A stretch of DNA of 7,136 nucleotides from Gemmatimonadota bacterium (GTDB lineage: Bacteria > Gemmatimonadota > Gemmatimonadetes > Longimicrobiales > Longimicrobiaceae). Position 1 is the first letter of the stretch, and each line of letters opens with the position of its first letter. The notes beneath the pieces are model-generated. The model worked only from the letters and a program-made list of their open reading frames with translations. It did no database searches and was not told where the DNA came from. This document shows positions 1 through 4,786 of this stretch, piece by piece. A program made the translations under genes and the position numbers. The stretch spans positions 1 through 7,136 of the forward strand of contig JAFAYN010000198.1 of NCBI GenBank assembly GCA_019240375.1. The letters run 5' to 3'.

Positions 1-65
1 CCGTACCGCGTCTGCTGAGTACCGCCGCCGCACTTCGCTCCGGGCACTGAAACCGAACATCGATC
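1..65. other. Upstream flank of pspA-like gene, no feature identified
   Basis: This short leader before the PspA-like gene shows no recognisable Shine-Dalgarno sequence near the ATG (the bases just before it read GAACATCGATC) and no clear promoter boxes. Two plus-strand frames reach stops here, at 16-18 and 48-50. Either could be the tail of an upstream gene, but too little sequence is present to decide. The promoter of the first gene probably lies partly or wholly outside the window. Confidence 0.3.
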
Positions 66-902
66 ATGGGAATATTCACCAAGCTTTCCACGCTGATCCG
101 GTCCAACCTCAACGACCTGATCGCCCGGGCCGAAGACCCGGAGAAGATGCTGAACCAGGTCATCCTGGACATGCGCGAGCAGCTCACCAAGGCGAAGCAG
201 GAAGTCGCCGTGGCGATCGCGGACGAGCGCCGGCTCAAGGCCCAGGTCGAGGAAGAGGCCAAGCAGGCGCAGGACTGGGAGCGGCGCGCGGTGCTGGCCG
301 TGCGGCAGGGGCGTGACGACCTGGCGCGCCAGGCGCTCACCCGGCAGCAGGAGCACGCCGAGCGCGCGCAGTCGCTGCACGAGACCTGGCAGCGGCAGTC
401 GGCCGAGACGGAGAAGCTCAAGGAGGCGCTCCGCCAGCTCAACACCAAGATCGAGGAAGCGCGCCGCAAGAAGAACCTGCTGATCGCCAAGCAGAAGCGG
501 GCGCAGGCGCAGCGCCGCATCCACGAGACCATGTCCGGCCTTTCCGACCAGTCCGCCTTCCAGGCGTTCGACCGGATGGCCGAGCGGATCGAGGAGAACG
601 AGCGCCTCGCCCTGGCCTCGGCCGAGGTGAGCGACGACCTGTCGGGCGACCCGCTGGAGCGGGAGTTCGCGCAGCTCGACAAGGGCGGCGACGCCGACAT
701 GCGGCTGCTGGAGCTGAAGCAGAAGATGGGTGTGCTCCCCGCTCCGGCCGCCGCCGAACCCAAGGCCCTCCCCACCGGGGCGGCGTCGCAGGCGGCGGGC
801 GCCACCGGGCAGGCCACCACCCAGGGCTCGGACCGGGTGCGCGACGCCGAGCTGCTGGAGGAGTTCGAGGCGCTGGAAGAGGAAGAGCGCGGCCAGGTCT
901 GA
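66..902 (+). CDS. pspA: PspA/IM30 (Vipp1) family membrane-stress protein
   Basis: A 278-residue PspA/IM30-family protein. Family members are ESCRT-III-like peripheral proteins that assemble on the inner face of the cytoplasmic membrane and protect it under envelope stress. Seen here: residues 1-22 (MGIFTKLSTLIRSNLNDLIA...) form the typical amphipathic membrane-binding helix, followed by the conserved AEDPEKMLNQ turn at 22-31. A long charged coiled coil runs from about 26 to 150, with many Ala, Glu, Arg and Lys and no membrane segment. A further helix covers 160-222. An Ala/Pro/Gly/Thr-rich linker (about 224-255) leads to a very acidic C-terminal helix (260-275, DAELLEEFEALEEEE). It is longer than E. 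coli PspA (222 residues) because of this linker and tail, which is common outside Proteobacteria. The ATG at 66 is chosen because the family starts with MGIF; there is no clear RBS. No pspF, pspB or pspC homologue is visible nearby, so its regulation is unknown. Confidence 0.93.
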   Translation: MGIFTKLSTLIRSNLNDLIARAEDPEKMLNQVILDMREQLTKAKQEVAVAIADERRLKAQVEEEAKQAQDWERRAVLAVRQGRDDLARQALTRQQEHAERAQSLHETWQRQSAETEKLKEALRQLNTKIEEARRKKNLLIAKQKRAQAQRRIHETMSGLSDQSAFQAFDRMAERIEENERLALASAEVSDDLSGDPLEREFAQLDKGGDADMRLLELKQKMGVLPAPAAAEPKALPTGAASQAAGATGQATTQGSDRVRDAELLEEFEALEEEERGQV

Positions 903-943
903 CGCTCCCTCGGCTTTCCAATCCCGACGGCGCGCGATAGCTT

Positions 944-971
944 CAGGGCCGGTGCACCCGCACCGGCCCTG
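944..971 (+). terminator. Hairpin terminator candidate after pspA-like gene
   Basis: A perfect 12-bp GC-rich stem (944-955 pairing with 960-971, left arm CAGGGCCGGTGC) closes a 4-base ACCC loop, 42 bases after the pspA stop. The following bases (TCCGTTTCATCCC) contain only a weak T run, so this is a strong hairpin but an imperfect intrinsic terminator. It lies only 26 bases before the start of the next gene. Confidence 0.55.
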
Positions 972-997
972 TCCGTTTCATCCCTGGAATCCCTCGC

Positions 998-2179
998 GTG
1001 CGCGAATCCACCCAGCCGCGGAGTCCCTACGGGGTCCTGATCGCCGCCATCTTCGCGGTGCTCTTCCTGCTGTTCGTGTACAGCGTCGCGGACACCCTTC
1101 TCCTGTTCTTCATCGCGGCGCTCTTTTCCCTGTACCTCGGGGGGATCACCGACTTCTTCGAGCGCCGCTTCCACCTCCCGCGCCGCTGGGGGCTCCTGCT
1201 GGGGGTGCTGCTGACGCTGGTCGCGCTGGTGGGGATCGGGTACCTGATCGTCCCGCCGGTGATGCAGCAGACGCAGGGGCTGATCAGCGCCCTCCCCAAG
1301 CTCCTGTCCGGCTGGCGGCAGGCGCTGGCGGAGCTGGGCCAGCGCTACCCGATCGTGGGGCAGGTGCTCCCCCCGCCCGACCAGACCATGCAGCACGTCA
1401 CCTCCATGGTCGGCAACCTGGGGCGCTACTTTTCCGGCCTCTTCCCCTACCTGTTCGGCGGGATCACCCTCCTGATCCACCTGTTCAGCGTGATGGTGAT
1501 GGCCATCTACATGACGCTGCGCCCGCGGCTCTACCGCGAGGGGATCGTGATCCTGGTCCCGCCGGTGCACCGCGACCTGGCGCGCGACATCCTGTCGGAC
1601 CTGTCCACCACGCTGCGCGCCTGGATCGTGGGGCAGATGCTGGCAATGGTCTTCCTGGGGGTGCTCACCTGGATCGGGCTGATGATCCTGGGCGTGCAGT
1701 ACTCGCTCGCCTTCGGGGTGTTCACCGGGCTGGTGGTGGTGGTCCCCTTCTTCGGCTCCCTGGCCTCCACCCTCCTCCCGGCGCTCTTCGCGCTGGGGGC
1801 GGGAGGACCGGTCCAGGCGCTGGGGGTGGTCCTGCTGGGGGTGGTGATCCACCTGATCGAGGCCAACTTCGTCCACCCGATCATCATGGAGCGGCAGATC
1901 AACCTGCCGCCGGTGCTCTCCATCCTGAGCGTGCTGATCATGGCCGAGCTGCTGGGCGCCATCGGCCTGCTGGTGGCCGTCCCGGTATTGGCGACGGTGA
2001 TCGTGATCGTCCGCAGGGTGTACATCCACCGGCTCCTGGAGGGGCGCGGCTTCCGGCGCTTCGTGCGCGACACCGCGGTGGAGATCCGCCTCCCCGACAG
2101 CGCCCTCCTGGTGCACCCGTCCGCCGCAGGGCTCAGCATCCCCGCGCTCCTGGAGCGCACCGGCGAGGTGCCGCGCTGA
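998..2179 (+). CDS. AI-2E family transporter (PerM/YdiK-like membrane protein)
   Basis: A 393-residue multi-pass inner-membrane protein of the AI-2E transporter family (PF01594; PerM, YdiK, TqsA). Hydrophobic segments lie at about 11-30, 33-50, 64-86, 150-174, 212-233, 236-268 (probably split), 272-288 and 304-340. A long soluble segment (88-148) sits between the third and fourth, as is usual in the family. The conserved stretch near 287-309 (IEANFVHPIIMERQ followed by INLPPVLSI) is the most diagnostic. A cytoplasmic tail of about 50 residues (341-393) follows the last helix. The family name comes from one E. coli member linked to autoinducer-2 export. Others act as sodium/proton antiporters or are uncharacterised, so the substrate here cannot be stated. 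The GTG at 998 is chosen because the next in-frame Met comes only at residue 89, after three membrane segments. A weak GGA at 986-988 precedes it. Confidence 0.9.
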   Translation: MRESTQPRSPYGVLIAAIFAVLFLLFVYSVADTLLLFFIAALFSLYLGGITDFFERRFHLPRRWGLLLGVLLTLVALVGIGYLIVPPVMQQTQGLISALPKLLSGWRQALAELGQRYPIVGQVLPPPDQTMQHVTSMVGNLGRYFSGLFPYLFGGITLLIHLFSVMVMAIYMTLRPRLYREGIVILVPPVHRDLARDILSDLSTTLRAWIVGQMLAMVFLGVLTWIGLMILGVQYSLAFGVFTGLVVVVPFFGSLASTLLPALFALGAGGPVQALGVVLLGVVIHLIEANFVHPIIMERQINLPPVLSILSVLIMAELLGAIGLLVAVPVLATVIVIVRRVYIHRLLEGRGFRRFVRDTAVEIRLPDSALLVHPSAAGLSIPALLERTGEVPR

Positions 2180-2184
2180 GCGGC

Positions 2185-2233
2185 CGCACGCCCGTATTCG
2201 ACCCGCACGCTTCCGACCCGTACACTCCCGACT
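2185..2233 (+). repeat. Three imperfect ~15-base direct repeats in leader of DUF1611 gene
   Basis: Three successive degenerate units begin CGCACGC/CGTACAC and end with a CGAC-type core: 2185-2203 (19 bases), 2204-2218 and 2219-2233 (15 bases each). They fill almost all of the 61-base gap between the transporter stop and the next ATG. No Shine-Dalgarno sequence is present in this gap. The repeats could bind a regulator or simply be a low-complexity C-rich, unstructured leader; nothing in the sequence decides between these. Confidence 0.35.
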
Positions 2234-2240
2234 CCCGGCC

Positions 2241-3341
2241 ATGAGCGAAGAACGGTACCTGATCCTCGCCGAAGGGCACTTCGGCCCCGAGACCACCAAG
2301 ACCGCAAACAGCGCCATCCGCTACCTCCCGGAGCGGATCGTCGCGGTGATCGACTCCCGCCTGGCGGGGAAGACCGCACAGGACGTCCTCGGCTTCGGGG
2401 GGGCGATCCCGGTGGTGGCCGGGATGGAGGAGGGGCTGAAGCACGGGCCGACCTCGCTGCTGGTGGGAATCGCGCCGCAGGGCGGCCGCCTCCCCGACGA
2501 CTGGCGCCCGGCGCTCCGGCTGGCGATCGAGTCGGGGCTGTCCATCGTGAGCGGACTGCACTTCCACCTCGGGGACGACCCGGAGCTGTCCGGGCTGGCC
2601 GCGAAGCACGGTGTGGAGATCCGCGACCTGCGGCGCCCGCCGAACGACCTTCCCGTCTCCACGGGCAAGGCGCGGCTGCTGGACGCCTACACGGTGCTTA
2701 CCGTGGGGACCGACTGCAACATCGGGAAGATGACCGCCGGTCTCCAGCTCCGCGACGCGATGAAGCGGGAGGGGACGAAGGTGGGGTTCGCGGCCACCGG
2801 GCAGACGGGGATCCTGATCGAGGGGTGGGGGATCGCGGTGGACGCCGTGGTGGCCGACTTCATCGGCGGGGCGGCGGAGCGGCTGACGCTCCAGGCCGCG
2901 GAGGGGAACGACGTGGTGCTGGTGGAAGGGCAGGGGTCGCTGGTGCACCCGGGGTACTCGGGGGTGACGCTGGGGCTGCTGCACGGGTCCATGCCCGACG
3001 CGATGGTGCTCTGCCACCAGCCGTCGCGGCGGTGCCCGTACAACCGGTACAACGTGTACTCGTGGATGACGCTTCCTTCGGTGCAGGAGACGATCCGCAT
3101 CTACGAGAGCGCCATCGCGCCGCTGCGGGAGTCGAAGGTGATCGCCATCTGTCTGAACACCTGGGACCTGTCCGACGAGGAAGCCCGCGCCGAGATCGCG
3201 CGTACCGAGGCGGAGACGGGGCTTCCGACCACGGACCCGGTGCGTTACGACCCGGCGCCGGTGGTTGCCGCGATTCTGGAGGGGATGGAGCGGAAGCGTG
3301 CGTCTCTCGCCACGAGGGAGGTCGCTTCGGCGGCTCTCTGA
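2241..3341 (+). CDS. DUF1611 family P-loop protein (DgcN-like N-acetyltransferase)
   Basis: A 366-residue DUF1611 protein with the usual two-domain build. The N-terminal Rossmann-like half (about 1-140) contains VVAGMEEGL near 58-66, LVGIAPQGG at 74-82 and the GLHFHLGDD segment at 105-113. The C-terminal half (about 148-345) is a P-loop domain with an atypical Walker A motif, GTDCNIGKMT, at 156-165. Family-typical stretches follow: ATGQTGILIEGWG (185-197), VADFIGGAAE (204-213) and VEGQGSLVHPGYSG (228-241). The only well-defined function I know in the family is DgcN, a D-glutamate N-acetyltransferase that works with the enolase-superfamily racemase DgcA in D-glutamate catabolism. By homology this protein probably modifies a D-amino acid or related acid, but the substrate is not proven. 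It is full length and cytosolic, with no signal peptide. It follows the transporter by 61 bases on the same strand, so co-transcription is possible. No DgcA/dipeptide-epimerase gene lies next to it in this window. Confidence 0.85.
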   Translation: MSEERYLILAEGHFGPETTKTANSAIRYLPERIVAVIDSRLAGKTAQDVLGFGGAIPVVAGMEEGLKHGPTSLLVGIAPQGGRLPDDWRPALRLAIESGLSIVSGLHFHLGDDPELSGLAAKHGVEIRDLRRPPNDLPVSTGKARLLDAYTVLTVGTDCNIGKMTAGLQLRDAMKREGTKVGFAATGQTGILIEGWGIAVDAVVADFIGGAAERLTLQAAEGNDVVLVEGQGSLVHPGYSGVTLGLLHGSMPDAMVLCHQPSRRCPYNRYNVYSWMTLPSVQETIRIYESAIAPLRESKVIAICLNTWDLSDEEARAEIARTEAETGLPTTDPVRYDPAPVVAAILEGMERKRASLATREVASAAL

Positions 3342-3538
3342 TCAGCTCGGGTGCGCGCTGGCGGGCCGCTCCGGAGCCCGGCGGTACTGCTGCCGGTCTC
3401 CTACGCGGGGCCGGTGAGCCTCACGAAACAGCCGTGAGTCTCCCCAACCCGGAGTGAGCCACGCCCAAACTGCCGGGCGCGTCTCCCTCCGTGACAGAAT
3501 ATGGGAACGGCAGGGAACTACGAACGACAGAAATGGAC
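3342..3538. other. Gene-free stretch after DUF1611 gene
   Basis: No open frame here shows protein-like composition or a plausible start. The only structures seen are short: a 6-bp hairpin CTCACG/CGTGAG with a 7-base loop (3420-3438), possibly a weak terminator for the DUF1611 gene, and a small palindrome GCTCCGGAGC at 3368-3377. Towards its right end the composition becomes noticeably more A-rich than the surroundings, leading into the A7 run. I see no RNA gene. Confidence 0.5.
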
Positions 3539-3578
3539 AAAAAAAGCCTTCCCCCAGAATTGGGGGATCAAGGGGGCT
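3539..3578 (-). terminator. Minus-strand intrinsic terminator (hairpin plus T7) for the YggX-like transcript
   Basis: Read on the minus strand, AGCC (3578-3575) can pair with GGCT (3548-3545). Inside it lies a 6-bp stem CCCCCA/TGGGGG (3566-3561 with 3556-3551) around a 4-base ATTC loop, and the structure is followed directly by a run of seven Ts (complement of the A7 at 3539-3545). This is the best U-tract terminator in the window. It is oriented to end transcription from the minus-strand gene whose stop is at 3750, which would give that mRNA a 3' UTR of about 200 bases spanning the repeat element. The core CCCCCAGAATTGGGGG palindrome also looks like a dispersed-repeat motif, so the element may be a mobile repeat serving as a terminator. 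Confidence 0.45.
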
Positions 3579-3632
3579 GCTGTCCGAGCGCAGCAAGGCG
3601 GATGGGGGCGTGCGGTGCCCGGGCATGGTAGG

Positions 3633-3655
3633 CCCTCACCCCCGGCCCCTCTCCC
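3633..3655 (-). other. G-quadruplex motif (minus strand), left arm of repeat
   Basis: On the minus strand the order is GGG, AGA, GGGG, CC, GGGGG, TGA, GGG: four G runs of at least three with loops of 3, 2 and 3 bases. This matches the general three-layer quadruplex pattern. It mirrors the plus-strand motif in the right arm. In the RNA of the minus-strand gene this arm would be G-rich, whereas the right arm would be C-rich. Confidence 0.5.
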
Positions 3656-3715
3656 AATGCTGGGAGAGGGGAGAACTGCTTGATGCTGTTGTAGTTGAGC
3701 CCCTCCCCTGCTTGC

Positions 3716-3745
3716 GGGGGAGGGGTTTGGGGAGGGGGCTTGGGG
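3716..3745 (+). other. Canonical G-quadruplex motif (plus strand)
   Basis: Five runs of four or five Gs lie at 3716-3720, 3722-3725, 3729-3732, 3734-3738 and 3742-3745. They are separated by loops of 1, 3, 1 and 3 bases, so the motif fits the strict G4-with-short-loops pattern and could form a four-layer quadruplex. It sits in the right arm of the repeat element, four bases from the stop codon of the YggX-like gene. It competes with hairpin 2 for the same G runs. Confidence 0.6.
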
Positions 3746-3749
3746 CCTC

Positions 3750-4025
3750 CTACCAGCTGATCGTCCCCTGCTTGCTGGTGTCCACCTGCTCGGTGTCGCC
3801 GCCGAAGAGGAACTTCTCGGTGTTCTCCGTCAGGAACTTCTTGGCGTCGGGCTCGCGGACGTTCAGCCCGTAATGGTTGATCAGCATCGTCTGCTGGCGC
3901 AGCCACTCGCCCCAGCAGACCTGGCAGATCTCCGCGTGGATCCGCTTCCCCAGCTCGTTGTTGAAGGGAGCGTAGGGAACGGCGGCGCGGGTCTGGCCGC
4001 AGCGCGTGCACGTGATATCGGGCAT
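3750..4025 (-). CDS. YggX/Iron_traffic family protein with two CxxC motifs
   Basis: A 91-residue cytosolic protein related to YggX (PF04362, Fe(II)-trafficking / oxidative damage protection), which in E. coli and Salmonella protects iron-sulfur enzymes from oxidants. The family core is clear: NELGKRIHAEI (23-33), W..W at 38-41, QTMLIN (45-50) and FLFGG (72-76), at close to the usual family length of about 90 residues. Unlike E. coli YggX, which as I recall has one conserved cysteine near the N-terminus, this protein has four, arranged as CTRC (6-9) and CQVC (34-37). That pattern looks like a pair of zinc or iron knuckles. The ATG at 4023-4025 is preferred over an in-frame upstream start at 4061 because the family begins just before the first CxxC and because GAGAGAG (4033-4039) lies about 7 bases upstream. 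The stop codon lies inside the edge of a repeat element. A divergent gene starts at 4136. Confidence 0.85.
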   Translation of the reverse strand: MPDITCTRCGQTRAAVPYAPFNNELGKRIHAEICQVCWGEWLRQQTMLINHYGLNVREPDAKKFLTENTEKFLFGGDTEQVDTSKQGTISW

Positions 4026-4086
4026 GGGCGATCTCTCTCGGTTTCTCGGGTGCCGCCGCACCTGGCGCGGTGCAACGTTCGTTCCG

Positions 4087-4116
4087 AATATACCTTCCCG
4101 TCCCGCGTCCGTCCAA
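4087..4116 (-). promoter_or_regulatory. Possible sigma70-type promoter for the YggX-like gene
   Basis: On the minus strand TTGGAC (4116-4111) is followed after an 18-base spacer by TATATT (4092-4087), a good -10 box in otherwise very GC-rich DNA. Transcription would begin near 4080 and give a leader of about 55 bases. The -35 match is weak (three of six consensus positions). The AT-rich spot lies between two divergent genes, so it could also serve the plus-strand gene. Confidence 0.4.
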
Positions 4117-4135
4117 ACCCCGATCCCGTCCCCCG

Positions 4136-4333
4136 ATGCCCGATCCGCTCCCCGTCCGCCTTTCCGGTGACGGCACCACCGCCACCTGGAACCCGGCCCT
4201 TACGCGCGCGTCGCAGGTGCTGCTTCTCGTGCGCCTGGCGGACGGCACCGCCGAGGAGCGCCGCTCCCTGAACAGCGGGCGCGCCCGGGTCAGGGACCGG
4301 GAGCGGATCGAGAGCGTCGTCGCGGCGGAATAG
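4136..4333 (+). CDS. Small protein of unknown function (65 residues)
   Basis: I do not recognise this gene. From the ATG at 4136 it encodes 65 residues beginning MPDPLPVRLSG, with a central hydrophobic stretch (ASQVLLLVRLADG, about 25-37) and a strongly charged, Arg/Glu-rich C-terminal third. There is no signal peptide, membrane helix or cysteine. The alternating polar/hydrophobic first half suggests beta strands, but no family can be named. An in-frame GTG at 4070 would add 22 residues, but it overlaps the likely promoter region of the divergent gene, so the ATG is preferred. No Shine-Dalgarno sequence is visible. Support comes from GC-typical codon pattern, its placement between a divergent gene and a following same-strand gene, and a hairpin just after its stop. 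It may be a chance frame. Confidence 0.45.
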   Translation: MPDPLPVRLSGDGTTATWNPALTRASQVLLLVRLADGTAEERRSLNSGRARVRDRERIESVVAAE

Positions 4334-4345
4334 CCGCCCTCTGTC

Positions 4346-4367
4346 GCGCCCGAGTCCCTGCGGGCGC
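4346..4367 (+). terminator. Hairpin after the 65-residue gene
   Basis: A 7-bp perfect stem GCGCCCG/CGGGCGC (4346-4352 with 4361-4367) has an 8-base loop and is followed by ATCTTTCCT. It lies 12 bases past the stop codon of the small gene and could be a weak intrinsic terminator separating it from the DUF6916 gene. The T run is short. Confidence 0.4.
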
Positions 4368-4401
4368 ATCTTTCCTGGACCGTACCTATCCGCCACTCAC
4401 C

Positions 4402-4405
4402 GGAG
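4402..4405 (+). promoter_or_regulatory. Shine-Dalgarno GGAG of the DUF6916 gene
   Basis: GGAG lies five bases before the ATG at 4411. It is worth recording because most other starts in this window have no recognisable ribosome binding site, and because it fixes the start of this gene. Confidence 0.6.
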
Positions 4406-4410
4406 CCACC

Positions 4411-4698
4411 ATGCTGGAGACCTTTACGTACGAGACCTTTTCCGAGCGCCTCAACGAGACGTTCGTCATCCGGCTGGACGACGGGAGCCCGCTGGAAACC
4501 CGCCTCGCCCAGGTCAACCTCGGGAGCGAGGAATCGGCGCGCGGGCGGGACCGCATGCCCTTCGCCCTCCTTTTCCTCGGGCCGCCCCGGCCGATCCTGC
4601 CGCAGCGCATCTACCGGATGGAGAACGAGGCGATGGGCGCCTTCGAGCTCTTCCTGGTCCCGGTCGGGCCGGGGCAGTACGAGGCCGTCTTCAACTGA
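4411..4698 (+). CDS. DUF6916 family protein
   Basis: A 95-residue soluble protein that matches my memory of the DUF6916 family, a group of roughly 95-residue bacterial proteins without an assigned function. Typical features are the start MLETFTYETFSERLNETF (1-18), the central LFLGPPRPILPQRIYRMEN (54-72) and the end FELFLVPVGPGQYEAVFN (78-95). The composition suggests a small all-beta fold, with no signal peptide, membrane segment or cysteine. I recall family members sometimes lying near phage-tail-collar-like (Mdp-type) proteins, but no such gene is present here, so no role can be inferred. A good RBS supports the ATG start. It is convergent with the phosphorylase gene, with two hairpins in between, and lies 77 bases after the 65-residue gene. 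Confidence 0.8.
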   Translation: MLETFTYETFSERLNETFVIRLDDGSPLETRLAQVNLGSEESARGRDRMPFALLFLGPPRPILPQRIYRMENEAMGAFELFLVPVGPGQYEAVFN

Positions 4699-4699
4699 G

Positions 4700-4717
4700 C
4701 GGCGGGGAAGCCCGCCG
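4700..4717 (+). terminator. Small hairpin directly after DUF6916 stop
   Basis: A 7-bp perfect stem CGGCGGG/CCCGCCG (4700-4706 with 4711-4717) carries a GAAG tetraloop and begins two bases after the TGA stop. No T run follows. It probably stabilises the 3' end or assists the larger terminator ten bases further on. Confidence 0.35.
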
Positions 4718-4726
4718 GGAACGAGA

Positions 4727-4759
4727 AAGCCCTCCGACGGCGCTGCCGTCGGAGGGCTT
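4727..4759. terminator. Bidirectional terminator between DUF6916 and phosphorylase genes
   Basis: A perfect 15-bp stem (AAGCCCTCCGACGGC at 4727-4741 pairing with 4745-4759) closes a 3-base GCT loop. It lies 28 bases after the plus-strand stop and 27 bases after the end of the minus-strand phosphorylase gene. In both directions the arm ends in TT and continues with some pyrimidine (TTTCTCGTT on the minus strand, TTCCCACTTTC on the plus strand). Its position between convergent genes and its symmetry make a shared intrinsic terminator very likely. Confidence 0.85.
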
Positions 4760-4786
4760 CCCACTTTCATGCGCCGCGACCGGCGC

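Larger units (their letters stand above)
3627..3754. repeat. REP/MITE-like composite element: two inverted hairpins with G4-type arms
   Basis: Two hairpins of the same design lie here. Hairpin 1 is an 11-bp perfect stem CCCCTCTCCCA/TGGGAGAGGGG (3646-3656 with 3661-3671) with a 4-base loop. Hairpin 2 is an 11-bp stem (3700-3710 with 3715-3725, one G-T pair) with a 4-base loop. The 28 bases between them are neutral in composition. The outer flanks are inverted relatives: GGTAGGCCCTCACCCCC at the left, and at the right, read on the other strand, GGTAGGAGGCCCC followed by C-tracts. The result is a long imperfect inverted repeat with GGTAGG/CCTACC ends at 3627-3632 and 3749-3754. Such CCCCTCTCCC/GGGAGAGGGG palindromes recur as dispersed REP-like repeats in many GC-rich bacterial genomes (from memory, not searched). 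The right end overlaps the stop codon of the adjacent minus-strand gene. Confidence 0.7.

Noticed and set aside
998..2179. Quorum-sensing function suggested by the AI-2E family name
   Set aside because: The name derives from one E. coli member. There is no luxS or other quorum-sensing gene in the window, so autoinducer export is not supported.
730..2244. A 504-codon plus-strand open frame across the pspA end and the transporter gene
   Set aside because: The product is dominated by Pro, Arg, Ala and Gly, crosses the terminator hairpin, and overlaps two well-supported genes in another frame.
3627..3754. CRISPR array or phage attachment site
   Set aside because: There are only two inverted, not direct, repeat units, no regular spacers, no cas or integrase genes, and no tRNA nearby.
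3454..3873. Plus-strand open frames (60 and 139 codons) across the repeat region
   Set aside because: Their translations consist largely of the repeat and hairpin sequence and run antisense into the YggX-like gene. There is no RBS and no protein-like composition.
3568..4770. A 400-codon minus-strand open frame through the repeat and small genes
   Set aside because: It crosses the repeat element, overlaps the YggX-like gene in a different frame, and shows no recognisable protein features.
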